A stretch of DNA of 64,000 nt, from NCBI GenBank assembly GCA_021833365.1, contig JAKBFV010000002.1, positions 1 through 64,000 of the forward strand, given 5' to 3'. Below are positions 55,659 to 64,000 of the stretch, one piece after another. A program made the position numbers and the translations under genes. Source of the DNA: Pseudomonadota bacterium (GTDB lineage: Bacteria > Pseudomonadota > Gammaproteobacteria > Pseudomonadales > Moraxellaceae). The notes under the pieces are model-generated. The model was not told the origin of the DNA and searched no databases. It saw nothing but the letters and a program-made list of their open reading frames with translations. Numbering within the stretch: position 1 is the first letter of the stretch; each line of letters starts with the position of its first letter.

Positions 55659-56513
55659 ATGATCCGCAGCATGACCGCCTTCGCCCGCCAGGACAGCTCC
55701 GTCGGCCCGCACAAACTCAGTTGTGAGCTGCGCTCGGTCAATCATCGTCATCTCGAACTGCATCTACGCCTGCCCGATGCCTTACGCGCCCTCGAGCCGA
55801 AACTGCGTGCGCAGCTGCGCCAACATCTGCAGCGCGGCAAGGTCGAGCTCTGGGTACACGAGACGCAGGAACGACCAAGCGACCTCGTCCTCGACCGTGA
55901 ACTCGCCGCCCGCATCATCCAGCTCGCCGCTGACATCGACGCCATGGCGCGCCATACTGCACCGCTGCAAGCGCTCGACGTGCTGCGTTTTCCAGGCATC
56001 CTGAACAGCAGCACCAGCACGGTGGCGAAAGAAAGCGTCCTCGCTCTCGTCGCTGCCACCTTGCCCTCTTTCATCGCCGCGCGCGAACGTGAAGGCGAAG
56101 CACTGCGGCGCGTTCTGGAAGAGCGTCTGCAAGCCCTCGCTGACCATCTCGCCGGGCTCGCGACAGCCCTGCCACAATTGCTCGCGCAGCAGAGCGAACG
56201 CCTGCGCCGCCTGCTCCTTGCAGCCGTGCCGGAAGCGAGCGGCGAGCGTCTGCACGAGGAGCTCGTCCTGCTGGCGCAGCGCAGCGATGTCGCCGAAGAG
56301 ATGGCGCGCCTGCGCACGCATGGCGACGAGTTCAGGCGCATCCTGGCGCAGGGCGGGGCGGTGGGCCGGCAACTCGATTTTCTCCTGCAGGAGATGAACC
56401 GCGAGGCCAATACCCTGGCCGCCAAGTCGGTCGCCGCCGAGCAGACCCTGGTCGCCGTCGATATCAAGCTCATCATCGAGCAACTGCGTGAACAGGTGCA
56501 GAATCTCGAGTGA
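55659..56513 (+). CDS. yicC: YicC family endoribonuclease
   Basis: A 284-residue protein. MIRSMTAFARQD, CELRSVNHRHLELHLRLPD, and the C-terminal GRQLDFLLQEMNREANTLAAKS and VDIKLIIEQLREQVQNLE are the two conserved YicC blocks. Recently characterised as an endoribonuclease affecting sRNA levels. The start at 55659 gives the standard N-terminus. gmk follows in the same direction. Confidence 0.95.
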   Translation: MIRSMTAFARQDSSVGPHKLSCELRSVNHRHLELHLRLPDALRALEPKLRAQLRQHLQRGKVELWVHETQERPSDLVLDRELAARIIQLAADIDAMARHTAPLQALDVLRFPGILNSSTSTVAKESVLALVAATLPSFIAAREREGEALRRVLEERLQALADHLAGLATALPQLLAQQSERLRRLLLAAVPEASGERLHEELVLLAQRSDVAEEMARLRTHGDEFRRILAQGGAVGRQLDFLLQEMNREANTLAAKSVAAEQTLVAVDIKLIIEQLREQVQNLE

Positions 56514-56543
56514 GGGCGCCTGCACCGCCAGCACGCCGCAGGC

Positions 56544-56549
56544 TATACT
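56544..56549 (+). promoter_or_regulatory. Possible -10 element upstream of gmk
   Basis: TATACT lies 30 bp before the gmk start in the 65-bp yicC-gmk gap; no clear -35 box is seen. Confidence 0.3.
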
Positions 56550-56578
56550 GCGGCGAACTGGCCGTCATCGAGACTCCC

Positions 56579-57199
56579 ATGCCTGGATCCTTGTTCATCA
56601 TCAGCGCCGCCTCCGGTACCGGCAAGACCTCTCTGGTCAAGGCCCTGCGCCGCGATCATCCGACTCTGACCGTGTCGATCTCGCACACGACGCGGGCGCC
56701 GCGTCCGGGTGAGCGCGATGGCCACGATTATCATTTTGTCAGTGCCAGCGCCTTCGCCGCCGCCGTCGCTGCCGGCGATTTTCTCGAGCATGCCGAGGTC
56801 TTCGGTCACCACTACGGAACAGCACGCGCCAGTGTCACCACCCTGCTCGCCGCCGACCGCGACGTCCTGCTCGAGATCGACTGGCAGGGCGCCGCGCAGA
56901 TTCGTCAGCTTTACCCACAGGCCGTCGCCATCTTCATTCTGCCACCCACCCTCGCCGCTCTCGCTGAACGTCTGCGTGCACGCGCTCAGGACAGCAGCGC
57001 GGTCATCGCCAGGCGCCTGCAGCAGGCACAAGCCGACATGGCGCATTGCACCGACTTCGACTACCTCATCATCAACGACGACTTCGACCAAGCCCTCAGC
57101 GATCTGCGCGCCATCACCGCTGCCGCGCGTCTGCGCACACCGCAGCAGAGCCAAAGGCAGGCGGGCTTGCTCCGGGACTTGCTGTCGAACGAGCTCTGA
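56579..57199 (+). CDS. gmk: Guanylate kinase
   Basis: A 206-residue P-loop kinase that phosphorylates GMP. IISAASGTGKTSLVKAL is the Walker A, VSISHTTRAPRPGERDGHDYHFV the GMP-binding region. The start at 56579 (MPGSLFIIS) is family-standard; the frame is open to 56510. gmk-rpoZ-spoT is the classic order. Confidence 0.97.
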   Translation: MPGSLFIISAASGTGKTSLVKALRRDHPTLTVSISHTTRAPRPGERDGHDYHFVSASAFAAAVAAGDFLEHAEVFGHHYGTARASVTTLLAADRDVLLEIDWQGAAQIRQLYPQAVAIFILPPTLAALAERLRARAQDSSAVIARRLQQAQADMAHCTDFDYLIINDDFDQALSDLRAITAAARLRTPQQSQRQAGLLRDLLSNEL

Positions 57200-57239
57200 A
57201 GTATGATGAAAAGTCCTATTTTTCATTGAGGTAGCCGTC

Positions 57240-57503
57240 ATGGCGCGGGTCACCGTGGAAGACTGTCTGGAAAAACTCGACAATCGCTTCGAGCTGGTGC
57301 TGGTGGCGAGTCGACGCGCACGCCAGCTGGCGACCGGCGGCAAGGAATCCCAGCTCTCTTGGGATAATGACAAACCCACCGTCATGGCCTTGCGCGAGAT
57401 CGCTGAAGGTCTGGTGACGCGCGACGTGCTCTCCGAGCCCGAGCACATCCATCTGCCAGAGCCGGCACCGGCCTTGCTGCTCGATCTCGGCGAGGCGCCC
57501 TGA
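57240..57503 (+). CDS. rpoZ: RNA polymerase omega subunit
   Basis: An 87-residue protein: [32 protein letters not shown] and [17 protein letters not shown] match omega. It helps RNA polymerase assembly and forms part of a ppGpp site; spoT lies 15 bp downstream. A short AT-rich inverted repeat (ATGAAAA/TTTTCAT) lies in the gmk-rpoZ gap. Confidence 0.97.
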   Translation: MARVTVEDCLEKLDNRFELVLVASRRARQLATGGKESQLSWDNDKPTVMALREIAEGLVTRDVLSEPEHIHLPEPAPALLLDLGEAP

Positions 57504-57518
57504 TCCTGGGGTGATGCC

Positions 57519-59654
57519 ATGACACCGGGGGCGGCCGAGGCATGGGTCACACGCGGTATCGATGAACTTTGCTCTCGCCTCGACACCTATCTTTCGCAGG
57601 CGCAGGTCGAGTCCATCCGTGCCGCCTATTTCTACGCCGAACGCGCCCACTACGGTCAGTTCCGCCGTAACGGCGACCCTTACATCACCCATCCGCTGGC
57701 CGTCGCCAATATCCTCTGTGACATGCACATGGACCACCAGAGCATCATGGCGGCCATGCTGCACGACGTCATCGAGGATACCGCCATCGGCAAGACCGAG
57801 ATCGAAGGCGAATTCGGTCACGAGGTGGCGCAGCTGGTCGATGGTGTCACCAAGCTGACGCAGGTGCAGTTCGGCTCGAAGGCGGAAGCCAAGGCCGAGA
57901 ACTTCCGCAAGATGATGCTGGCCATGACCCAGGACATCCGGGTCATCCTGGTCAAGCTCGCCGATCGTCTGCACAATATGCGCACCCTCGACGTTCTCTC
58001 CCTCGAGAAACGCCGGCGCATCGCCGATGAAACCCTGGAGATCTATGCGCCCATCGCCAATCGCCTGGGCATGAATGAGCTGCGCATGGAGTTCGAGGAT
58101 CTCGGCTTCGCCGCCCTCTACCCGATGCGTGCGGCGCGCATCGCCAAGGCCGTGCGTTCGGCGCGTGGTCACCGCAAGGAATTGCTCGCCAGCATCAGCC
58201 AGGCCCTGAGCGATCGCCTCAGCGGCGAGGGCATCAGTGCCCGCGTCATCGGCCGCGAGAAACACCTGTTCAGCATCTATACCAAGATGCGCGAGAAGCG
58301 CAAATCCTTCTCCGAGATCATGGATGTCTACGGCTTTCGCATCGTCACCGACCAGGTCGACACCTGCTACCGCATCCTCGGCCTGGTGCACAATATGTAT
58401 AAACCGGTGCCGGGCAAGTTCAAGGACTATATCGCCATCCCCAAGGCCAACGGCTACCAGTCCCTGCACACCGTCCTCATCGGTCAGCGCGGCGTGCCCA
58501 TCGAGATCCAGGTGCGCACCGAAGCCATGGAGGCGATGGCCAAAAATGGCATCGCCGCGCACTGGCTGTACAAGTCGGAAGGCTTCACCAACACGTCGCA
58601 ATCACGCGCCCATGAGTGGATCAAGTCTCTCCTCGAGATTCAGCGCAACGCCGGCAATTCGCTGGAATTCATCGAACACGTCAAGATCGACCTCTTTCCC
58701 GATGAGGTCTACGTCTTTACCCCGAAAGGCCGCATCATGACCCTGGCGCAAGGCGCGACGCCGGTCGACTTCGCCTATTCCGTGCACTCCGACATCGGCG
58801 ACACCTGCGTCGCAGCGCGTGTCGACAACCGCCTGGCGCCCCTGTCCCTGGCCCTGCAGAGCGGCCAGACGGTGGAGATCGTGACGGCGCCGGGGGCGCG
58901 CCCCAATCCTGCCTGGCTCAACTTCGTCGTCACCAGCCGGGCGCGCGCCTGCATCCGTCATTTCCTCAAAGATCAGCAGTCCTCCGAGGCCATCGATCTC
59001 GGCCGCCGCCTGCTCGAGCGGGCGCTCTCCGGCCAGGGCGGCACCCTGGCACAGATCGACCCCGAACATCTTGCCTTGGTGCTCAAGGAGATGGCCCTCA
59101 GCGATCTCGCCCAGCTCCTGCACGAGATCGGCCTCGGCAATCGTCTGGCGCCGCTGGTGGCGCACCGCCTCACCGGCGGCGAGGATCAACGCCCGGGACC
59201 GGGTGGTCGGCGCATCGCCATCCGCGGCACGGAAGGCATGGTGGTGACCTACGCGCGTTGCTGTCGCCCCCTGCCCGGCGACGAGATCATCGGACATATG
59301 AGTTCGGGCAAGGGTTTGGTCGTGCATCGCGACAACTGCGGCAATATCGCCGCCGAGCTGCGCGAAAATCCGGAAAAATGCCTGGCTCTCGCCTGGGCAG
59401 AAGGACTGGACCGCGAGTTTCAGGTCGATCTGCGCATCGACATCGAGAACCAACGCGGCCTCATGGCCATCCTGGCGACGCAGGTCACCGAAGCCGACGC
59501 CAGCATCGAGTCCCTCGCCCTGCATGAGCGCGATGCCCGTCAGGCCGTGGTCAATATGAGCATCCACGTCAAGAATCGCATCCATCTGGCCCGCGTGCTG
59601 CGCCGCATCCGTCATCTGCCAGCGGTGAGCAAGGTCGCGCGTGTGCGCGCCTGA
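57519..59654 (+). CDS. spoT: Bifunctional (p)ppGpp synthetase/hydrolase SpoT
   Basis: A 711-residue Rel/Spo homologue. The HD hydrolase domain ([45 protein letters not shown]), the synthetase domain ([39 protein letters not shown]), TGS ([22 protein letters not shown]) and a C-terminal ACT domain are in order. Both enzymatic regions look intact. Confidence 0.97.
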   Translation: MTPGAAEAWVTRGIDELCSRLDTYLSQAQVESIRAAYFYAERAHYGQFRRNGDPYITHPLAVANILCDMHMDHQSIMAAMLHDVIEDTAIGKTEIEGEFGHEVAQLVDGVTKLTQVQFGSKAEAKAENFRKMMLAMTQDIRVILVKLADRLHNMRTLDVLSLEKRRRIADETLEIYAPIANRLGMNELRMEFEDLGFAALYPMRAARIAKAVRSARGHRKELLASISQALSDRLSGEGISARVIGREKHLFSIYTKMREKRKSFSEIMDVYGFRIVTDQVDTCYRILGLVHNMYKPVPGKFKDYIAIPKANGYQSLHTVLIGQRGVPIEIQVRTEAMEAMAKNGIAAHWLYKSEGFTNTSQSRAHEWIKSLLEIQRNAGNSLEFIEHVKIDLFPDEVYVFTPKGRIMTLAQGATPVDFAYSVHSDIGDTCVAARVDNRLAPLSLALQSGQTVEIVTAPGARPNPAWLNFVVTSRARACIRHFLKDQQSSEAIDLGRRLLERALSGQGGTLAQIDPEHLALVLKEMALSDLAQLLHEIGLGNRLAPLVAHRLTGGEDQRPGPGGRRIAIRGTEGMVVTYARCCRPLPGDEIIGHMSSGKGLVVHRDNCGNIAAELRENPEKCLALAWAEGLDREFQVDLRIDIENQRGLMAILATQVTEADASIESLALHERDARQAVVNMSIHVKNRIHLARVLRRIRHLPAVSKVARVRA

Positions 59655-59712
59655 ACGATCCAGCCCCTCCCTTTTCATCCGACAGCATCAGACCCCCGAC
59701 GAGGAGAACGAC

Positions 59713-60105
59713 ATGAGTCAACGTCAGATCATTGCCAGCGACCAAGCCCCCGCCGCCATCGGCAGTTACTCACAGGCGGTCGCCGTCGGCGACACTGTCT
59801 ATCTATCTGGCCAGATCGGTCTCGATCCGCACAGCATGAGCCTGGTGCCAGGCATCGAAGCGCAGATTCGCCAGGTCTTCGCCAATCTCAGCGCCGTCTG
59901 TGCCGCCGCGGGAGGATGTCTCGATGACATCGTCAAACTCAACGTCTATCTCACCGACCTGAGCCACTTCACCCTGGTCAATGAGATCATGGCCAGCGTC
60001 ATGCGCCAGCCCTTTCCGGCACGCGCCGCCGTCGGCGTCGCTGCTCTGCCGCGTCAGGCGCTGGTGGAGATGGATGGGATCATGGCGCGGGGGACGGCGG
60101 CCTGA
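59713..60105 (+). CDS. ridA: RidA family enamine/imine deaminase
   Basis: A 130-residue YjgF/YER057c/UK114 protein that hydrolyses reactive 2-aminoacrylate and related imines. [22 protein letters not shown] and the terminal [20 protein letters not shown] carry the active-site Arg and conserved Glu. ATG 59713 follows GACGAGGAGAACG. It lies 58 bp after spoT, as in Pseudomonas. Confidence 0.97.
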   Translation: MSQRQIIASDQAPAAIGSYSQAVAVGDTVYLSGQIGLDPHSMSLVPGIEAQIRQVFANLSAVCAAAGGCLDDIVKLNVYLTDLSHFTLVNEIMASVMRQPFPARAAVGVAALPRQALVEMDGIMARGTAA

Positions 60106-60136
60106 GGCCACCGTCCGTGGGGGGATGGCGCCTCAG
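60102..60136. other. Hairpin between convergent ridA and Sel1 genes
   Basis: CTGAGGC (60102-60108) pairs with GCCTCAG (60130-60136); an inner CCAC/GTGG stem is also possible. No T run follows on either strand, so termination is only possible, not shown. Confidence 0.4.
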
Positions 60137-60732
60137 TTGTTGCTGGCGCCACCGACCTGAACGGCGCTGGTCGCCACTTCGCTCGGCGAAGGCGGCGGCA
60201 ATTGACCGAGCATCTGCTGTGCCTCGCTGCTGCCCTGATTGGCCGCCAACTGCCACCAGTGGCGCGCCAGATCGGGATCGGCGAGCACGCCTTCACCCTG
60301 CTGATAGATCTTGGCCAGCTGCAGCTGTGCGGCGACGACATTCTGGTGCGCCGCCTTTTCCAGCCAGAGGATGCGCAGAGTCGGATTGGCGTGAATACGA
60401 CCACCACCGGTCTTGTACCAATCGGCCAAAGTCATGGCTGCAGGGCTATAATTCTCGTTCGCCGCCGCCTTGATCAAGCGGAAGGCGCTGTCATCATTGC
60501 GAGACAGGCCGCCGAGGCCCTGGCGATAGAGCTGACCGAGATAGAAATAAGCCTCGGGATCATCATGTGTCGCGGCATCCATGAGGTTGTTGGCCGCCGC
60601 CTCATAGTCGCCACGCTGATAAGCAGCGATCCCCTCATCGTGCGAACTGCCGAACAAGCCCGCCCAGGAGGACAGACTGAGCGCGGCAAAAAACAAGCCG
60701 GCCAGGGGCTTTTTCAGGGTTTTTATCATCAT
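60133..60732 (-). CDS. Sel1/TPR-repeat exported protein
   Basis: A 199-residue protein with a signal sequence (KPLAGLFFAALSLSSWAGLFG) and about four Sel1-like repeats (GIAAYQRGDYEAAANNLMDA, PEAYFYLGQLYRQG, AAMTLADWYKTGGG, QLQLAKIYQQGEGVLADPDL). Such repeats mediate protein contacts in the periplasm or envelope. A strong promoter lies about 175 bp upstream. Confidence 0.85.
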   Translation of the reverse strand: MMIKTLKKPLAGLFFAALSLSSWAGLFGSSHDEGIAAYQRGDYEAAANNLMDAATHDDPEAYFYLGQLYRQGLGGLSRNDDSAFRLIKAAANENYSPAAMTLADWYKTGGGRIHANPTLRILWLEKAAHQNVVAAQLQLAKIYQQGEGVLADPDLARHWWQLAANQGSSEAQQMLGQLPPPSPSEVATSAVQVGGASNN

Positions 60733-60906
60733 ATTATCAGTATCCCCGCGAACTCAAGCGACGCCCGCGCGTCATACACACCCAGTTCCACGAGCATCCC
60801 GCTCCAGGAGTCAAGCTGACCCCGACCATCCTTAGACCCAGACCCTGATACCGTGTACAAGCGTGCACTAAGTTGGGCACAAAGAAAGAGAGAGCGCCCG
60901 CAACTG

Positions 60907-60935
60907 ATTATATGACGGTTTTTTGTCGACAACAA
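60907..60935 (-). promoter_or_regulatory. Sigma-70 promoter toward the Sel1-repeat gene
   Basis: On the minus strand TTGTTG (60935-60930), a 17-bp spacer and a perfect TATAAT (60912-60907). Confidence 0.7.
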
Positions 60936-60983
60936 TCACCGTTCGTCGGCACAGCGACGCCTATGGTCGCCTGCCGACGAGGC

Positions 60984-61033
60984 CCGTTCTGCGTTATCCT
61001 TAATCGCGCGTCAACCCCCGTCGTGCAGAACGG
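60984..61033. repeat. Inverted repeat between the divergent promoters
   Basis: CCGTTCTGC at 60984-60992 and its exact reverse complement GCAGAACGG at 61025-61033, 32 bp apart. It lies just upstream of the oxyR promoter and could be an operator pair or a cruciform. Confidence 0.45.
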
Positions 61034-61048
61034 CGATATCCTATGCCG

Positions 61049-61077
61049 TTGCCCGTGGCCCAGGAGCTGCCTATAAT
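61049..61077 (+). promoter_or_regulatory. Sigma-70 promoter of oxyR-recG
   Basis: TTGCCC (61049-61054), a 17-bp spacer and a perfect TATAAT (61072-61077), giving a leader of about 145 nt before the oxyR GTG start. Confidence 0.75.
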
Positions 61078-61227
61078 GACAGTATTGGGCGATGAGGTGC
61101 TATGGTCGCCACGGCAACATCAAAAAATCGGGGGCGCGCCCAGCCTGCCCAAGGCCTTGGCGGCAGCCATCGGCTGAAGGCAGGGGGGGGATGTCCACCT
61201 GTCGCGAGAACCCAAGGAGGCGCCACT

Positions 61228-62133
61228 GTGACGCTCACCGATCTGCGCTATTTCGTCACCCTGGCGCGTTTGCGCCACTTTGGCCGCAGCGCCGAGGCCT
61301 GTCACGTCAGTCAGCCGACCCTCTCGGTGGCCCTGCGCAAGCTCGAAAGTGAATGGGGCGTCCGCCTGTTCGAAAGACGCCGCCAGGAACTCCTGCTGAG
61401 CGCTGCCGGGGAGCGCCTCCTGGCGGCGGCGGAACGCGTCCTCACAGCTGCCGACGAACTGCAAAGTCTGGTCCTGGAGAACGATGAGCTGGCCCTGCCC
61501 CTGCGCCTCGGCTGCATCTTCACCATCGCCCCCTTTCTTCTCCCCAGCCTCGTCGCCAGCTTGCGCACCCGTACCCCCGGCCTCACCCTGATGATCGAGG
61601 AGAACTATACGGCTGTCCTCCTCGAGCGCCTGCAGCAAGGCGAGCTCGATGCCATCATCATCGCCGATGCGCAGGAGCGACCTGGCCTGCGCACCCATAG
61701 CCTCTACCGTGAGGACTTTTATGCCCTGCTGCCGGGCCAGCACAGCGCCGCTACGCACAGCAGCCTCAGCGCTGCTGACCTCGATGCGGAAGAGATCCTG
61801 CTACTCGGCGAAGGGCACTGCCTGCGTGATCAGGTGCTGATCGCCTGCCCCGCCTGGAAAGACGCCGACGCACAACGGCATCTGCCGAGCGGCAGCTCGC
61901 TGCAGACCCTGCGCCATATGGTCGCGCTCGGCATGGGGGTCACCCTCGCTCCGGCCACCGCCCTGCCCAGCCTGCTCGCTCAGGATGACGCCCTGGTGGC
62001 GCGCCCCCTGCACCCGACGAGTGGCCGGGTGGTCAGTCTCGTCCATCGTCAGCCACCGAGCCGACCGCTCGCCTTGCACAGTCTGCTGGCGCAGTTGCGC
62101 GCCCTGCAGCTAGCCGGTACTCACGCTCCATGA
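61228..62133 (+). CDS. oxyR: Hydrogen peroxide-responsive LysR regulator OxyR
   Basis: A 301-residue LysR-type activator. The N-terminal HTH (FGRSAEACHVSQPTLSVALRKL) is followed by a regulatory domain with GEGHCLRDQVLIAC, giving Cys198 and Cys207 in the exact spacing of the E. coli C199-C208 disulfide switch. The GTG start follows AAGGAGG at 8-bp spacing; an ATG at 61102 would add an unrelated extension. It overlaps recG by 4 bp (ATGA), the Pseudomonas arrangement. Confidence 0.96.
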   Translation: MTLTDLRYFVTLARLRHFGRSAEACHVSQPTLSVALRKLESEWGVRLFERRRQELLLSAAGERLLAAAERVLTAADELQSLVLENDELALPLRLGCIFTIAPFLLPSLVASLRTRTPGLTLMIEENYTAVLLERLQQGELDAIIIADAQERPGLRTHSLYREDFYALLPGQHSAATHSSLSAADLDAEEILLLGEGHCLRDQVLIACPAWKDADAQRHLPSGSSLQTLRHMVALGMGVTLAPATALPSLLAQDDALVARPLHPTSGRVVSLVHRQPPSRPLALHSLLAQLRALQLAGTHAP

Positions 62134-64000
62134 GCGACCTGTTCGAGCTCAGCGATCAAGCGGTGCACACACTGCGTGGCGTTGGCCCCACCCTCGCCGC
62201 CCGTCTGGCGACCCTGGGTATCGCCAGTATCGCCGATCTGCTGCTGCACCTGCCGCGCACTTATGAGGACCGCCGCCTCCTGCGCAATATCGCCAGCCTC
62301 CGTGTCGGTGAGTCGGCGCAGATCGAGGGGGAGGTCGTGGCACAACGTTCCTTGTCCGGCCGTCGCCCCGGCCTCGAACTCATACTGCGCGACGAGGGCG
62401 GTGAAATACTGCTGCGTTTCTTCAATATGCGCGCCGGCCGCTCGTATGCCCCGGAACTCGGCGCACGCCTGCGCGTCTATGGTGAGGTGCGCGCCCAGGG
62501 GCAGCGACTGACCATGCTGCATCCACAGATCGAGCATGACAGTCGCCTCACCCTGCTCCCCATCTATCCTCTGGTGGAAGGGCTGCGCCAGGGGCATCTA
62601 CGTGCTCTCATCACCGCCGCCTTGCGCCAGCTCGATGGCGATGACGGACTGCGCATCGCCGACTGGTCCTTGCACGGCGCGCTGCACTATCTGCATCAGC
62701 CACCGCCGGAGGCCGACCTCGCCCTGCTCAACCGTACCCGCCATCCCGCGCAGTACCGCCTCATCGTCGAGGAGCTGGCGGCGCAGCAGCTCGCCCTGCT
62801 TCGCCACAAGCAGGCGGTGCAGAGCCAGGCCGCCTGGCGCCTGCACGCCGATGAGCCCTTACAGCAGCGTCTGCTGACGACGATGGGCTTCACCTTGACG
62901 GCGGCGCAGGCGCGTGTCGTCACCGAGATACTCCATGACCTCGGGCGCGGTCGGGCGCTGCAGAGGCTGGTGCAAGGCGATGTCGGCAGCGGCAAGACCG
63001 CTGTCGCTGCCCTCGTCGCGGCACAGGCGCTGCAGGCCGGCTGGCAGGTGGCGTTGATGGCACCCACCGATCTGCTCGCCGAACAGCTCTATGACAAGAT
63101 GCATCGCTGGCTGACGCCCTTCGGACAGTCCCCCGCCTTTCTGTCCGGGCGTATCACCGGCAAGGCACGCCGACAGCTGCTGGCCGCCCTGGCGCAGGGG
63201 GAGCAGGGTCTGGTGGTCGGTACGCACGCCCTCTTTCAGGCGGAGGTCAGCTTCCAGCGCCTCGGCCTGGTGATCATCGATGAGCAGCACCGCTTCGGCG
63301 TCGGTCAGCGGCTCGCTTTGCGCGACAAGGCTCCTGCTGGCCATGAGGCGCATCTTCTGGTGATGACCGCCACGCCCATTCCGCGCACCTTGGCGATGAG
63401 CTGCTATGGTGACCTCGACTGCAGCGTCATCGACGAACTGCCACCAGGACGGCAGCCGATCACCACCGTCGTCCTGCCACAGGGCCGCCGCGATGAGCTC
63501 ATGCAACGTTTGCGCACTTCCTGTCGCCAGGGCCGCCAGGCTTACTGGGTGTGCACCCTGATCGAGGCTTCCGACAGCCTGCAGGCGCAGGCCGCCGCAG
63601 ACTGTCACGCCGAACTGTGTCAGGCCTTGCCGGAACTGCGCATCGGACTCGTCCACGGCCGTCTCAGCGGTGAGCACAAGGCCGAAGTCATGCGCGCCTT
63701 CGCCGCTGCCGAGCTCGACCTGCTCGTCGCCACCACGGTCATCGAGGTCGGCGTCGACGTTCCCAACGCCAGCTTGATGATCATCGAAAATCCCGAGCGT
63801 CTCGGCCTCGCTCAGCTCCATCAGCTGCGTGGCCGCGTCGGCCGTGGCCAGCAGGACAGCTACTGCGTCCTGCTCTATGGCAGTGAGCTGGGTGCCACCG
63901 GACGGCAGCGACTGGCGCTGATGCGACAGAGCCAGGATGGTTTTTTTCTCGCTGAGCAGGATCTGCTTTTACGTGGCCCCGGCGAATTTCTCGGCACCCG
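62130..64000 (+). CDS. recG: ATP-dependent DNA helicase RecG, 3'-truncated by the window
   Basis: 623 codons are visible of about 690. The N-terminal wedge/OB region (LRGVGPTLAARLATLGI, LLLHLPRTYEDRR) binds branched DNA. Helicase motifs follow: GDVGSGKTAVAALVAA (Walker A), LVIIDEQHRFGVGQR (DEQH box), TATPIPRTLAMS, and TVIEVGVDVPNASLMII with QLHQLRGRVGRG (motifs V and VI). It rescues stalled forks. The frame is still open at the window end. Confidence 0.97.
   Translation, partial: MSDLFELSDQAVHTLRGVGPTLAARLATLGIASIADLLLHLPRTYEDRRLLRNIASLRVGESAQIEGEVVAQRSLSGRRPGLELILRDEGGEILLRFFNMRAGRSYAPELGARLRVYGEVRAQGQRLTMLHPQIEHDSRLTLLPIYPLVEGLRQGHLRALITAALRQLDGDDGLRIADWSLHGALHYLHQPPPEADLALLNRTRHPAQYRLIVEELAAQQLALLRHKQAVQSQAAWRLHADEPLQQRLLTTMGFTLTAAQARVVTEILHDLGRGRALQRLVQGDVGSGKTAVAALVAAQALQAGWQVALMAPTDLLAEQLYDKMHRWLTPFGQSPAFLSGRITGKARRQLLAALAQGEQGLVVGTHALFQAEVSFQRLGLVIIDEQHRFGVGQRLALRDKAPAGHEAHLLVMTATPIPRTLAMSCYGDLDCSVIDELPPGRQPITTVVLPQGRRDELMQRLRTSCRQGRQAYWVCTLIEASDSLQAQAAADCHAELCQALPELRIGLVHGRLSGEHKAEVMRAFAAAELDLLVATTVIEVGVDVPNASLMIIENPERLGLAQLHQLRGRVGRGQQDSYCVLLYGSELGATGRQRLALMRQSQDGFFLAEQDLLLRGPGEFLGT

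Larger units (their letters stand above)
60733..61227. other. Divergent intergenic region between the Sel1 gene and oxyR
   Basis: A 495-bp gap holding two good opposed promoters (60907-60935 minus, 61049-61077 plus) and a 9-bp inverted repeat between them. Both transcripts would have leaders of about 150-165 nt. No convincing protein frame is seen in the leaders. Confidence 0.6.

Noticed and set aside
61102-61227. OxyR starting at ATG 61102
   Set aside because: It would add 42 residues unlike any LysR protein; GTG 61228 has a perfect AAGGAGG and gives the normal HTH start.

Overview
The window is about 64 kb of a high-GC gammaproteobacterial chromosome. Several gene orders match the Pseudomonadales: yeaH-ycgB-cca; glyQ-glyS-gmhB; rpmB-rpmG; mutM/fdx/coaD; rdgB-metW-metX; yggU-yggT-proC-yggS divergent from pilT-pilU; pyrB-pyrC'; ruvX-algH-tonB-gshB; pyrE beside an exonuclease III; rph, yicC, gmk-rpoZ-spoT-ridA; oxyR-recG. 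These neighbourhoods are partly shuffled and carry insertions relative to Pseudomonas, so I do not assign a genus. No rRNA, tRNA, CRISPR array or transposase gene was seen.

Layout. 1-5.2 kb: stress and stationary-phase genes (yeaH, ycgB), cca, an OhrR-type regulator and a dihaem peroxidase. 5.3-9.7 kb: glycyl-tRNA synthetase, gmhB and a split YeeE/YedE-type sulfur transporter pair. 9.7-15.9 kb: lipid genes (lipoprotein hydrolase, acyl-CoA dehydrogenase, SDR, wax ester synthase/DGAT, lipase foldase). 16.3-22 kb: ribosomal proteins, repair, CoA and methionine genes. 22-29.2 kb: acetate kinase, MaoC-Pta fusion, phasin, PHA synthase and a dynamin-like GTPase. 29.2-43.8 kb: housekeeping operons, twitching motors and pyrimidine/glutathione genes. 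43.8-53.1 kb: a type I restriction-modification island. 53.1-64 kb: two regulators behind rph, then stringent response, OxyR and RecG.

The genes suggest an aerobic or microaerobic, peroxide-exposed bacterium with type IV pili. It appears able to store carbon both as polyhydroxyalkanoate (PhaC and phasin) and as neutral lipid (WS/DGAT), with acetyl-phosphate overflow enzymes beside the PHA genes.

The most unusual region is the restriction-modification island. Between hsdM and hsdR lie a HEPN protein with an intact RX4HXY motif and a gene in which an MntA-like minimal nucleotidyltransferase (GSX10DXD) is fused in frame to the N-terminus of the HsdS specificity subunit. A RhuM-Fic protein follows. 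A HEPN/MNT toxin-antitoxin pair is therefore physically built into a type I restriction enzyme. The island is bracketed by two imperfect direct repeats of about 90 bp. Its left edge holds a truncated and frameshifted ImmA/IrrE-PIN module, while the restriction genes are intact. The repeats each contain a hairpin that reads as a minus-strand terminator, which suggests how the element entered the locus.
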